64,000 nucleotides of DNA from Paenibacillus antri (lineage in GTDB: Bacteria > Bacillota > Bacilli > Paenibacillales > YIM-B00363), in the NCBI RefSeq assembly GCF_005765165.1, contig NZ_VCIW01000004.1:276542-340541 (forward strand). The letters are read 5' to 3'. This document shows, piece by piece, positions 1 to 8,202 of this stretch (its first letter is position 1; each line of letters opens with the position of its first letter). The notes under the pieces are model-generated. The model was given only the letters and a program-made list of their open reading frames with translations. It did no database searches and was not told the origin of the DNA. Both the position numbers and the translations under genes were made by a program.

Positions 1-1
1 T

Positions 2-340
2 TCGCGCCTGGTGCAGGAGGTTTCCGCGCGACGCGGATTGCAGGCGGAGACGTCCCTATGGGTCGACACCGCGCCGGCGCCGATGCATCCGGCGTTGTAC
101 GGTTCGATGGAGCGCATTAGCGCAGCTAAGGGGCTATCTCCCCGCCTGATGACGAGCGGCGCCGGACATGACGCGCAGATGCTGCAGACGATCTGCCCTT
201 CGGCGATGGTGTTCGTGCCGAGCCGGCATGGCGTCAGTCATTCCCCGGAAGAATATTCGTCCCCCAAAGCGCTGGAAGACGGACTTGAGGTATTGATCGC
301 CATGCTCTACGAATTGGCTTACGAGGAGCGGTTGCCATGA
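2..340 (+). CDS. pucF: C-terminal part of allantoate amidohydrolase / N-carbamoyl-amino-acid hydrolase (M20 family)
   Basis: Only the last 112 codons are present; the frame is open to the window edge, so the gene starts upstream. The tail carries the family's GAGHDAQ segment followed by a FVPSRHGVSHSPEE-like segment, which in M20 amidohydrolases holds a metal/substrate histidine and the closing hydrophobic core. It should be a cytoplasmic metal-dependent enzyme that releases ammonia from allantoate. The stop overlaps the start of the next gene (ATGA), so the two are translationally coupled. That neighbour is a PucG-type aminotransferase, which is the reason for preferring the allantoate assignment over a hydantoin-derived carbamoyl amino acid. 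The gene symbol is inferred from this pairing. Confidence 0.75.
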   Translation, partial: SRLVQEVSARRGLQAETSLWVDTAPAPMHPALYGSMERISAAKGLSPRLMTSGAGHDAQMLQTICPSAMVFVPSRHGVSHSPEEYSSPKALEDGLEVLIAMLYELAYEERLP

Positions 341-1575
341 GACGGTTTGCCGATTTGTCCCCTTCCCCCCGAACCATTCTGACCCCCGGCCCCGTCGAGG
401 TCGATCCCCGCGTGCTGCGGGCGATGTCGCATTCGATCCTCGGTCAGTTCGATCCCGAGTTTACCTCGCTTATGAACGAGACGATGCAGATGCTTCGCGA
501 GACGTTCGTTACGGCGAATGTGTGGGCCTATCCGGTGGACGGTACGTCCCGTTCCGGCATCGAGGCGGTGCTCGTCTCGCTCATCTCTCCCGGGGATAGG
601 GTGCTCGTTCCGATCTACGGGCGATTCGGGCATCTGCTGCATGAGATCGCCGACCGCTGCGGCGCGGAGGTCGCGACGATCGAGAAGGAATGGGGGTACG
701 TATTCGATCCGGAGGAAGTGATCGCCGCCATCGACGACTTCCGACCGGCCTTCGTGGTTATGGTGCACGGAGAGACGTCGACGGGGCGGGCGCAGCCGCT
801 TGCGGATATCGGCCGCGCGTGCCGGGAGCGGGGCGTCCTTCTTATCGTCGATGCCGTCGCGACGATCGGGGGCGTGCCGGTCGAGACGGACGGTTGGATG
901 TTAGACGCGGTCGTCGGCGGCACGCAGAAGTGCTTATCCATTCCGGCCGGCATGGCGCCGATTACGTATAACGCCGCGGCGGAGCGCAAGGCGCTCGCCC
1001 GCAAGCGGATCGAGAAGGGGCTGCTCGGTGCGGCGGCCGAACCGGGGGACGTCCTGCGGCCGATTCGGAGCAATTACTTGGACCTCAGCCAACTGCAGGA
1101 CTACTGGAGCCCGCTGCGGTTAAACCACCATACGGAAATGACGTCGATGCTGTACGCGCTCCGCGAGGGTCTTCGCTTGGTGCTGGAAGAAGGGCTGGAA
1201 GCCCGCTTCGTCCGCCATCGGCTCCACGAGCGGGCGCTGATGGCCGGACTTGAAGCGATGGGCATGCGACTGTACGGCGATCCTTCTTGCAAGCTGACCG
1301 TCGTCACCTGCGTACTCATTCCCGACGGGGTCGACGGCGAATCGGTCCGGTCCATGCTGCTCGAGGCGTTCGGCATCGAAATCGCGAGCTCCTTCGGTCC
1401 GCTGAGAGGGCGGATTTGGCGCATCGGCACAATGGGGTACAGCTGCAACCGGAAGAATGTGCTCCACTTGCTCGGCGCGTTCGAAGCGACGCTCGTTCGG
1501 CACGGCGTGACGCTTCCTGCCGGCGAGGCCGTTCAGGCGGCGCTGACGGTGTACGAGAGTGGAGAACAGCCATAG
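337..1575 (+). CDS. pucG: (S)-ureidoglycine--glyoxylate aminotransferase, class V
   Basis: A 412-residue class-V PLP aminotransferase. It opens with the TILTPGPVEVDPRVLR segment and has a GTSRSGIEA phosphate-binding loop near residue 69, the VDAVATIGG segment holding the cofactor aspartate near 172, and GGTQKCLS with the PLP lysine at about residue 198. The sequence resembles Bacillus subtilis PucG as I remember it along its whole length, including the SNYLDLSQLQDYW and RIWRIGTMGYSC segments. The reaction is transamination of ureidoglycine with glyoxylate to glycine and oxalurate, in the cytoplasm, downstream of allantoate hydrolysis. It overlaps the preceding pucF-like gene by 4 nt and so forms an operon with it. 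It is convergent with the DUF1284 gene. Confidence 0.9.
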   Translation: MRRFADLSPSPRTILTPGPVEVDPRVLRAMSHSILGQFDPEFTSLMNETMQMLRETFVTANVWAYPVDGTSRSGIEAVLVSLISPGDRVLVPIYGRFGHLLHEIADRCGAEVATIEKEWGYVFDPEEVIAAIDDFRPAFVVMVHGETSTGRAQPLADIGRACRERGVLLIVDAVATIGGVPVETDGWMLDAVVGGTQKCLSIPAGMAPITYNAAAERKALARKRIEKGLLGAAAEPGDVLRPIRSNYLDLSQLQDYWSPLRLNHHTEMTSMLYALREGLRLVLEEGLEARFVRHRLHERALMAGLEAMGMRLYGDPSCKLTVVTCVLIPDGVDGESVRSMLLEAFGIEIASSFGPLRGRIWRIGTMGYSCNRKNVLHLLGAFEATLVRHGVTLPAGEAVQAALTVYESGEQP

Positions 1576-1612
1576 CGAAAAGTTACATCGAGGATTTCGT
1601 CACGCAGAAGGA

Positions 1613-2041
1613 TTACCGCTTCTCCGGCAGCGGCGGCAATCCTTCGCCCGCCGCGATCCGGGCGACGCCTTCCTGACAGACGCCATACGGGAGCCATCGA
1701 CAAGTCGCGCACATGCGCGGAATATCCTCTTCTTGCATATGCAGCTTCACGCTTGCAAGGATGTCCCGCCATTCCGCCTTATCCCCTCGCTTGTAGCCGA
1801 GCCGCCGCAGCACATCGTCGTCTCGCTCCCGGACGCTCGCCGCATCGCAATGATACGGCTTATCCTCGGGGTAACAAGCGCATAGGTCGTCGGGTCCCTG
1901 TACGATCTCGATTTCGGTGCGCGGTTCGCGGCGAAGCCGTTCATACACGTCCGCCATGTTCGCCGCGAAAGCGGGCGAGTACCCCATGCCTCGAAACCCT
2001 AATAAACATAAAAGATGATGTCCGCGCAACTTGACGCTCAC
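1613..2041 (-). CDS. DUF1284 domain protein, cysteine-rich
   Basis: A 142-residue protein starting with GTG, preceded by AGAGGAGG at a good distance. The GTG shares 4 nt (GTGA) with the stop of the upstream EcfA-EcfT gene, which fixes this start over a much longer overlapping frame. The N-terminus has the RGHHLLCLLGFRGMGYS signature of DUF1284. Cysteines fall in clusters (CACYP near 54-56, one near 65, then CATC near 111-114 and one near 122), suggesting a metal or iron-sulfur site, but this is inference. Function is unknown. Being translationally coupled to the biotin ECF transporter implies co-expression, perhaps only by position. Confidence 0.85.
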   Translation of the reverse strand: MSVKLRGHHLLCLLGFRGMGYSPAFAANMADVYERLRREPRTEIEIVQGPDDLCACYPEDKPYHCDAASVRERDDDVLRRLGYKRGDKAEWRDILASVKLHMQEEDIPRMCATCRWLPYGVCQEGVARIAAGEGLPPLPEKR

Positions 2042-3735
2042 AGCGATACCTCCTCTATAACGCGAATAACTAGAAGCAATGTAAACATCGATAGACCCGC
2101 CCAAACGATTTGCTTCTCTCGTCGCGCGTTTCCTTCCAAGCCCAAGACATACCGAGGGACGGACTTGAACCGGTTCGGTTGCATAAATCCTTTCATCTCC
2201 AGCGCGACGATAAGATCCTCGACGGCTTGAATCAATGCAATCAGCAGAGGGATGACGAAAACGGGGAGGTCGAGTAGATGGACTTGCCCCGGCTTCGCGC
2301 CTCGCTTGCCGCGCGTCATCGCGATTGCGGCGAATCGATCCGCCTCTTCGAGAATGAGCGGGATAAATCGGAGCACGAGAGACGCGCTTAGGGCCAGCAC
2401 CTCCACGGGGAAGCCGATGCGCTTTAACGGACGAAGCCCGCGTTCGAGCCCGGTTTTCATGTCGGCTGTACTCGTCGATAAGGTGAAGACAAGACCGAAT
2501 GCGGTAATCTCGAAAAATGCGAACAGCCTGCGGAACGTCTCGATCGCCGGCTCGAAGGAGAAGCCGAAGGGCGTTCCGAATCGAATGCCGGAGAAGGCGA
2601 CGGCGAACGCCATAAGCCAAAAGAGAGGCTTGCAAAGGCGAAACAGCCGTTTCCGATCGACGGCCGTCAAGGCGGACATGCAGCCGAAAGCGAGCGGCAG
2701 CACGGCCGCTACGCCGGTCCAACCGGTCTGTAAGACGATGCCGACGGACACGAGCGTATATGCTAACCACTTCCGCAGAGCATCCGTGCGGTAAAGAAAG
2801 CCCCGTCGATCCCCCTCATCTCGGGACGATTCGGAATCGTGTTCCGCCGAAGACATCGCGGGAACCAGATTCGCATCGCCGCCGAGCGAACGCTTCGACG
2901 CCCCCCGCGCGTTTGCCGCGATCGCTTCGGCCATCCTCTCCGGCGTTAAGGCGCTCGGAGGGACGGGAACGCCCGCCCGGCAGAGCATCGATGCCGCGAA
3001 CATCGCCTCCGGGAGACCGACCCCGCTAGACAGGAGCAGTTCAGGTTGCGCGGCTAACGTATCCGACGCGACATCCGCGACGAGTTCCCCGTCGCGGAGG
3101 ACGACGACCCTATCGGCGATGGGCAGGAACGCATCCAAGTCATGCGTCGCAAGCACGATGCCGCAGCGGCTCTTCCACTCCGATAGCTCCGCGGTAAAGC
3201 GCGCGAGCGCGTGTCCGTCCAAACCGGCGGAAGGCTCGTCGAGGAACAACCAAGGCGTCCGCGTCGCCATGATCGTCGCCAACGCCACGCGCCGCTTCTG
3301 CCCGCCGCTTAACTGAAAGGGGGAGATGGACGTTATGGCGGGGGGAAGGTTGTGGCTCTCGAGCGCCGACGAGATGCGCTTGGCGCTTTCTTCGGCAGGC
3401 AGACGATAGGGCCGTAGGGAATAATCGAATTCGCCCTGCACGGTAGGCGCGAACAATTGATGCTCGGGAAATTGGAAGGCTAACGCGGTTTCCTGTAGGA
3501 TCTTACGATCCGGACGGTTGCCGTTCCACAGCGGCCGTTCGTCGAACGTCACGTTCCCGACGGAAGGCGGCGTCAGACCGGCCATCGCTCGCAACAGCGT
3601 CGACTTACCGGAGCCTGACCGGCCGACGACAAGCGTGATCGCGCGGTCTTCCGCCGCGAAGGAGACATCGCGTACAATCATGCGATCCGGTAAGTCCGTA
3701 CCCGCCACGGCTAGATTGTTTACCCGCAAGGTCAT
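2038..3735 (-). CDS. Fused ECF transporter ATPase (EcfA-type) and transmembrane EcfT subunit
   Basis: A 565-residue fusion. Residues 1 to about 230 are an ABC ATPase with Walker A GRSGSGKST (38-46), signature LSGGQKRR (141-148) and Walker B WLFLDEP (161-167). A charged linker follows. From about residue 320 there is a membrane domain with several hydrophobic helices and two EcfT-like coupling motifs, MTRG and, later, ALEMKGF. EcfA and EcfT are normally separate proteins, so this fusion should fix their stoichiometry. It overlaps the upstream ATPase gene by 4 nt (ATGA) and the DUF1284 gene downstream by 4 nt. With BioY encoded divergently across a BirA operator, the substrate is most likely biotin. 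Confidence 0.88.
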   Translation of the reverse strand: MTLRVNNLAVAGTDLPDRMIVRDVSFAAEDRAITLVVGRSGSGKSTLLRAMAGLTPPSVGNVTFDERPLWNGNRPDRKILQETALAFQFPEHQLFAPTVQGEFDYSLRPYRLPAEESAKRISSALESHNLPPAITSISPFQLSGGQKRRVALATIMATRTPWLFLDEPSAGLDGHALARFTAELSEWKSRCGIVLATHDLDAFLPIADRVVVLRDGELVADVASDTLAAQPELLLSSGVGLPEAMFAASMLCRAGVPVPPSALTPERMAEAIAANARGASKRSLGGDANLVPAMSSAEHDSESSRDEGDRRGFLYRTDALRKWLAYTLVSVGIVLQTGWTGVAAVLPLAFGCMSALTAVDRKRLFRLCKPLFWLMAFAVAFSGIRFGTPFGFSFEPAIETFRRLFAFFEITAFGLVFTLSTSTADMKTGLERGLRPLKRIGFPVEVLALSASLVLRFIPLILEEADRFAAIAMTRGKRGAKPGQVHLLDLPVFVIPLLIALIQAVEDLIVALEMKGFMQPNRFKSVPRYVLGLEGNARREKQIVWAGLSMFTLLLVIRVIEEVSL

Positions 3736-4547
3736 GCCGTCGTCACCGCCTCCGCAAGCGCTTCCGGACGCAACGGACGAGACGCGAGCGGGTAACCGAG
3801 CGCGAGAAGCGCCTTCGCCGTACGAACGACGAAAGGCGGCTCGAAGCCCAGCGACTTGCAGGGAGCCGCTTCGCCGTCTCCGTAGAAGAAAGTTTCGACG
3901 CCTCCGTCATAGACGATCCGTCCATGCTCCAGCACCAAGACGCGCTCCGCGGCCGCGACCTCTTCCATCCGATGCGTCGTCCATACGATCGTTCGACCGC
4001 TTCGATGCAGCGATACGGCCGCGTTCAGCACCGCTTGTCGGGAGGCGGGGTCGAGCATCGACGTGGCTTCGTCGAATACGATGCAATCCGCACCGGCGAC
4101 CAGGCAGCCCGCTACGTTCAACAACTGCTTCTGTCCGCCGGACAGCCGCTTGACAAGCGCGTCAAGCGGGACCGTCAAGCCAAGCCCGCGCAGCAGTTCC
4201 TCCCAGCGGGAGCGGACGTGGTCCGGTGCCGAAGTTTCCAACTCCCGCGAAGCGCACAGAGCCAGTTCTTCGATCACCGTCTCGCCCAATATTTGCGTCT
4301 CCGGTTGCTGCAGCACCATGTGAACGGAGACGTCCTCGCCAACGCTTCTGCGTCCCTCCGAGAGCGGCGCGATCCCGGCCAGCGCTTTCGACAGCGTACT
4401 CTTACCGCCGCCGTTGCGACCGACGAGGGCGGTCCAAGACCCTCTATATAAATCTAGCGAAACGCGCTCCAACGCCGAAATCCTCGCCGACGATGCGCCG
4501 ACGTAATGTACGGTCGCTTCGCGTAACGTAACTGCAATCTTTTCCAT
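3732..4547 (-). CDS. ECF transporter ATP-binding protein (EcfA-type)
   Basis: A 271-residue ABC ATPase with Walker A GRNGGGKST (43-51), a Q-loop LQQPETQI near 79-86 typical of ECF/cobalt-type ATPases, signature LSGGQ (135-139) and Walker B IVFDEATSMLD (156-166). It is the second ATPase of the heterodimer that drives substrate release from the S component at the membrane. It is the first gene of the leftward unit and overlaps the fused EcfA-EcfT gene by ATGA. Its start faces bioY about 110 bp away, with a BirA operator between them, so biotin-dependent repression of both directions is expected. Confidence 0.88.
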   Translation of the reverse strand: MEKIAVTLREATVHYVGASSARISALERVSLDLYRGSWTALVGRNGGGKSTLSKALAGIAPLSEGRRSVGEDVSVHMVLQQPETQILGETVIEELALCASRELETSAPDHVRSRWEELLRGLGLTVPLDALVKRLSGGQKQLLNVAGCLVAGADCIVFDEATSMLDPASRQAVLNAAVSLHRSGRTIVWTTHRMEEVAAAERVLVLEHGRIVYDGGVETFFYGDGEAAPCKSLGFEPPFVVRTAKALLALGYPLASRPLRPEALAEAVTTA

Positions 4548-4592
4548 AGGGGCTATTCAATCCTTGCTTGATGTGATACAATCCATCTGCCA

Positions 4593-4627
4593 ATTGTTAA
4601 CCAATATTTCAATTCCGGGTTAACAAT
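4593..4627. promoter_or_regulatory. BirA operator (biotin box) between ecfA-type gene and bioY
   Basis: Perfect inverted repeat ATTGTTAACC - 15 nt - GGTTAACAAT in the divergent intergenic region. The arms and the 15-nt gap match the operator of the bifunctional biotin ligase/repressor BirA in Bacilli. It should repress bioY, and probably also the leftward ecf genes, when biotinyl-AMP is abundant. Confidence 0.9.
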
Positions 4628-4660
4628 GATACTTTACCATACTCAAGGAGTGGGGTTCAA

Positions 4661-5272
4661 TTGAAACAGTCGTTTTCTTTGCGAGGAGTGGCTTTTAGCG
4701 CCCTGTTCGCCGCGCTGGTCGTCGTATTCGGGTATATCAGCATTCCGCTCGGTTTTACGCCGGTGCCGATCACGCTGCAGACGCTTGCCGTGATGCTCGC
4801 CGGGGGATTGCTCGGAGCGCGTTACGGCTTTTTCAGCATGATGCTTATTGTCGTACTAACGGCGCTTGGACTTCCGTTGCTGGGTGGGAGGGGCGGGATC
4901 GCGGCGCTGCTCGGGCCGACTGGAGGGTACGTCGTTGCGTGGCCGTTCGCAGCGCTCTTGATCGGTTTCGTCGTCGGGAAGGTACGTTCCACGGGTTGGG
5001 CTGGATACGCTGTCGTCTTCCTCGCCATGGCGTGCTTCGGTTCGCTCCTTCTGTACGTGACCGGCGTGCCGTGGCTTGCTCATTCGCTCAATCTGCCGCT
5101 GTCGAAAGCGTTGGCAGGAGGGTTTTATCCATACATCCCAGGGGATTTGATTAAAGCTTTCGCGGCTACCGCGATTACCGTGGCGCTTCGGCGAGCGTTC
5201 CCGCAAGAGCGGCTGACCGGGCAAGGGAGTTACGTCGTTCGCGAGCAGGAGGCCCCGTCGTTACGCCGATAA
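4661..5272 (+). CDS. bioY: Biotin transporter S component BioY
   Basis: A 203-residue integral membrane protein with about six hydrophobic helices. It shows the BioY pattern: IPLGFTPVPITLQTLAVMLAG near residues 29-49, a LLGPTGGYVVAWP segment near 83-95 and IPGDLIKA near the C-terminus. It starts at TTG, chosen because AAGGAG lies ten bases upstream and no better start exists. It binds biotin outside the cell and associates with EcfA/EcfT, here encoded divergently. A BirA box lies 35-68 bp upstream. A terminator follows at about 5313-5337. Confidence 0.95.
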   Translation: MKQSFSLRGVAFSALFAALVVVFGYISIPLGFTPVPITLQTLAVMLAGGLLGARYGFFSMMLIVVLTALGLPLLGGRGGIAALLGPTGGYVVAWPFAALLIGFVVGKVRSTGWAGYAVVFLAMACFGSLLLYVTGVPWLAHSLNLPLSKALAGGFYPYIPGDLIKAFAATAITVALRRAFPQERLTGQGSYVVREQEAPSLRR

Positions 5273-5312
5273 ATCGCGCGGTACTCGCCGATTGGATATC
5301 ACCTTCATCGCA

Positions 5313-5337
5313 GGCGCCCGAACCGGGCGTCTTTTTT
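5313..5337 (+). terminator. Rho-independent terminator after bioY
   Basis: Stem CGCCCG-aac-CGGGCG, extended by two outer pairs, followed by TTTTTT. It argues that the glucan phosphorylase start lies beyond it and not at the more upstream in-frame ATG. Confidence 0.8.
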
Positions 5338-5459
5338 CATATCATCGGACGACGCGACGACTGTCGCGTTTCGTTGGGCATAAGCACATCTTACCCGCGA
5401 CGCATATGGTGGTATGTACGGATGACGAAATCATCAACGATGGAACTTGGGGTGAGGCA

Positions 5460-7631
5460 ATGTCGAGCTGCGTGGCCTATTTTTCCGCCGAATTCGGCAT
5501 CGATGAAACGCTGCCGATTTATTCCGGCGGCCTTGGCGTGTTGGCGGGAGACCATATTAAGGCTGCTAACGATTTGGATCTCCCGCTAATCGGGGTCGGG
5601 ATTTTTTATAGTCAGGGGTACTTCCAACAGCGAATTCGCGAAGACGGCGTGCAAGAACATCTCTTCCCCCGGATCGACCCGCTAACCTCTCCCGTTAAGC
5701 CGGTCCTTACATCGGACGGCCGCCCCTTATCGGTCGAGGTCCCGATCGCCGATCGCAAAGTCGTCTTGACCGCCTGGTCCGCGGTAGTCGGACGGGTGAC
5801 GGTCTACTTATTAAGCTCCGATGTGGACCGAAATCAAGAGCAGGACCGACGATTAACCGATCATCTGTATCCGGGCGACCCGGACACTCGCATCAGTCAG
5901 GAAATCATTCTGGGCATCGGCGGCGTCAGATTGCTCCGCGCGTTAGGCATTCGCCCCGGAGTTTGGCATCTTAACGAGGGGCATTCCGCTTTCTTGGCAT
6001 TGGAACGGATTCGAGAATTGTCGGCCGAGGGGACGTCATTCGATACGGCGCTGGAAGCAGTGAAGGCGAGTACGTTGTTTACCACGCACACTCCGGTTCC
6101 GGCCGGGCACGACGTATTCGGGTTGGAACTCATGGATCGTTATTTCGGGGATTATTATTGGCAGCTCGGCGCGGACCGGGAGAAGGTGTTGGCGCTGGGC
6201 CGCATCGGCGACGGTTTTAATATGACGCGCCTTGCCGTTACGGTATCTACGAAGGTGAACGGCGTGAGCAAACTTCACGAAGAGGCAACCAAAGAATTGC
6301 TTCATCGATGGATGCCGCATATTCCGAAGGAAGACATCCCGGTCGATTCGATTACGAACGGCATTCATCTCGGCACCTGGTTATCGCCGGGCATGAAAGC
6401 GTTGTTCGACGAGTATCTCGATAATTTATGGGAGAAAAAAATCGCGGATCCGAAAACTTGGCTTCCGATTCGATCGATACCGGCTTCCGCGTTATGGGAG
6501 CAGCATCTTCGGAACCGGTCCGGTATGATCGAACGGCTGGGTCTCCCGATCGCGGCTCCCTCCGTCGGGAAGACGTTGATCGTCGGCTTCGCGAGACGAT
6601 TCGCAACGTATAAGAGAGCTAATCTGTTGTTTCACGATTTGGAACGTCTGGATCGCATCGTCAACGACCCGTCGCGTCCCGTATGCTTTATCTTTGCGGG
6701 TAAAGCCCATCCTTCCGACCGGCCGGGTCAAGAACTCATTAAGAAAATCGTAGAAGTCTCGCAATCCGAGCGATTCAAAGGGCGCATTTTCGTTGTGGAG
6801 AACTATGATATGGAAAAAGCGAAGGCGTTGGTCCAAGGGGTTGACGTCTGGCTGAATACGCCGGCGAAGCCGATGGAAGCAAGCGGAACGAGCGGTCAAA
6901 AAGCGGCTGTAAACGGCGTTCTGAACTGCAGCGTTCTTGACGGCTGGTGGTGCGAGGGGTATAACGGCCGAAACGGCTGGGCGATCGACGGAGCGACGGA
7001 AGGAAGCGATCAGGAACGAATTCGCGCGGACAGCGCGGCTTTATACGAGTTGTTCGAGAGCAGGATCGTCCCGTTGTACTACGACCGCGACGAACAGGGC
7101 ATTCCGACGGAATGGGTCGCCATGATGAAAGAATCGATATGTTCGTTGGCACCGGTCTTCAATACGCAGCGAATGGTCGACGAATACTGGAAACAGTTGT
7201 ATGCTCCTGTCATGACTCGAGGCAGGTATTTCGCCGCCGATGGCCTAGAGGTTGCTGCCAGGGTAGCTGCTTATAAGCGATTTATCCGCGACAACTGGCA
7301 TGAAGTTCGGGTCGGCAGGACGGGCGTTTCGTCTCTACGGGTCACGAAAATCGGTCTCACCATGGTTCGCTTCGAGGCGGAGATCGCATTAGGACCGATC
7401 TGGCATAAAGACGTTAAAGTGGAAGCGGTCGGTTCTGGAAAGAACGGGATCTGGAAAACGAAGCTCACCTTAGCGAAGTCGTTGGATAATGGCATGTATC
7501 GTTACGAGGGCTCTCTGTTTATCGACTCTGACTCCTTGTGGCTGGCGAAGAGCAATATTCGGGTCATCCCCGTCAGTAAAGATTTCGGCAACGACTTCGA
7601 GATGGAGCTGACGGCCTGGGGTGACACATAA
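5460..7631 (+). CDS. glgP: Alpha-glucan phosphorylase (GT35)
   Basis: A 723-residue enzyme using the ATG at 5460. An in-frame ATG at 5292 would lie upstream of the bioY terminator and add unrelated residues, while the family sequence begins at once after 5460 (VAYFSAEFGIDETLPIY). Diagnostic segments are YSGGLGVLAGDHIKAA, LNEGHSAFLALER and EASGTSGQKAAVNG with the PLP lysine near residue 481. It phosphorolyses alpha-1,4-glucan to glucose-1-phosphate in the cytoplasm. A C-terminal part of roughly 110 residues beyond the catalytic core looks like a beta-rich accessory domain. No other glycogen genes lie nearby, so it may serve imported maltodextrins or glycogen made elsewhere. The start is preceded by GGGGTGAGG, close to the ATG. 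Confidence 0.9.
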   Translation: MSSCVAYFSAEFGIDETLPIYSGGLGVLAGDHIKAANDLDLPLIGVGIFYSQGYFQQRIREDGVQEHLFPRIDPLTSPVKPVLTSDGRPLSVEVPIADRKVVLTAWSAVVGRVTVYLLSSDVDRNQEQDRRLTDHLYPGDPDTRISQEIILGIGGVRLLRALGIRPGVWHLNEGHSAFLALERIRELSAEGTSFDTALEAVKASTLFTTHTPVPAGHDVFGLELMDRYFGDYYWQLGADREKVLALGRIGDGFNMTRLAVTVSTKVNGVSKLHEEATKELLHRWMPHIPKEDIPVDSITNGIHLGTWLSPGMKALFDEYLDNLWEKKIADPKTWLPIRSIPASALWEQHLRNRSGMIERLGLPIAAPSVGKTLIVGFARRFATYKRANLLFHDLERLDRIVNDPSRPVCFIFAGKAHPSDRPGQELIKKIVEVSQSERFKGRIFVVENYDMEKAKALVQGVDVWLNTPAKPMEASGTSGQKAAVNGVLNCSVLDGWWCEGYNGRNGWAIDGATEGSDQERIRADSAALYELFESRIVPLYYDRDEQGIPTEWVAMMKESICSLAPVFNTQRMVDEYWKQLYAPVMTRGRYFAADGLEVAARVAAYKRFIRDNWHEVRVGRTGVSSLRVTKIGLTMVRFEAEIALGPIWHKDVKVEAVGSGKNGIWKTKLTLAKSLDNGMYRYEGSLFIDSDSLWLAKSNIRVIPVSKDFGNDFEMELTAWGDT

Positions 7632-7657
7632 TTCTGAGATATGCGACTCCTTATCGG

Positions 7658-7704
7658 CGGCATCCATACTCTCGGCGTATAGACCGCTGAGAGCATGGAT
7701 GCCG
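7658..7704 (+). terminator. Strong hairpin after glgP, without a U-tract
   Basis: CGGCATCCAT-a-CTCTC pairs with GAGAG-c-ATGGATGCCG across a 15-nt loop. It lacks a T-run, so it may be a weak terminator or an mRNA-stabilising end. Confidence 0.5.
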
Positions 7705-7737
7705 CTTATCTATGATCGGAATAAGGGGGCATTCGAC

Positions 7738-8039
7738 TTGCCGCAACGCCGACTCGATTTCGAAGCGCGCTGCTTGAGCTCGTTAGAAAAAGTTTTCGCG
7801 GACGAAGTCTTATCGTCAAGCGAGCGACTGACTGCCCGCTTGTCGGATTTCCCCCGGATCGACGCTTTGTCCGATTACGATTTTTACGAGAAGGGGCTCG
7901 TCCCGACGCCCGTTCCCGCGCTAGACCGCTTAGAGCCATTCTTGGCATGGAACAGCCGACCACGTTTACGGTTTATCCGCGCGGCACGGAATGGCTTCTC
8001 TCCAAGCGGGAGCAAATCAATCGCATGCTTCAACCGTAG
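7738..8039 (+). pseudogene. Broken small gene of unknown family (single frameshift)
   Basis: A TTG start with AAGGGGG upstream opens a frame of about 70 codons (PQRRLDFEARCLSSLEKVF ... DYDFYEKGLVPTPVP) and then turns to nonsense. Near 7940, moving by one base picks up a coherent continuation (GMEQPTTFTVYPRGTEWLL ... REQINRML) that ends at 8039. Joined, this gives about 100 residues of plausible soluble protein. I do not recognise the family. The simplest reading is a one-base loss near 7940, either real decay or a sequencing slip. It sits between glgP and the beta-helix pseudogene. Confidence 0.4.
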
Positions 8040-8053
8040 AAGCAAGCAAGAAA

Positions 8054-8106
8054 TCTATATTATGATAAATGGTTTATTGTCCGTTCCGAACCCGTGACCG
8101 TAAGAT
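8054..8106 (+). promoter_or_regulatory. Predicted AraC-dependent promoter of the deleted beta-helix gene
   Basis: TCTATATTATGATAAA begins 23 bp before a TTGTCC -35 box (8077-8082), which is followed by 18 bp and TAAGAT (8101-8106). The same spacing of TCTA element, TTGYCS -35 and 18-bp spacer recurs before 11847 and 14516, so it is probably the target of the AraC regulator encoded at 9382. Confidence 0.5.
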
Positions 8107-8202
8107 GGCCTTACCGAAGGAGGTGATTCGAGGCATTCCCATTCGGTTCTCGAATAGAGCGAGCCGATATTCTATCCTTGACAGGGAACGGAGGAAATTC
8201 AT

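Noticed and set aside
1613-2770. A 385-codon minus-strand frame as one gene
   Set aside because: Only its last 142 codons resemble a protein (DUF1284) and they have their own GTG and ribosome binding site; the rest overlaps the EcfT coding region in another frame.
5292-5459. Upstream in-frame extension of the glucan phosphorylase
   Set aside because: It contains the bioY terminator and adds residues unlike the family; the start at 5460 fits better.
7738-7767. TTGCCG at 7738 as a -35 box paired with the TCTA element at 7709
   Set aside because: The offset is 29 bp, not 23, and no -10-like hexamer lies 17-18 bp downstream; the TTG fits better as a start codon.
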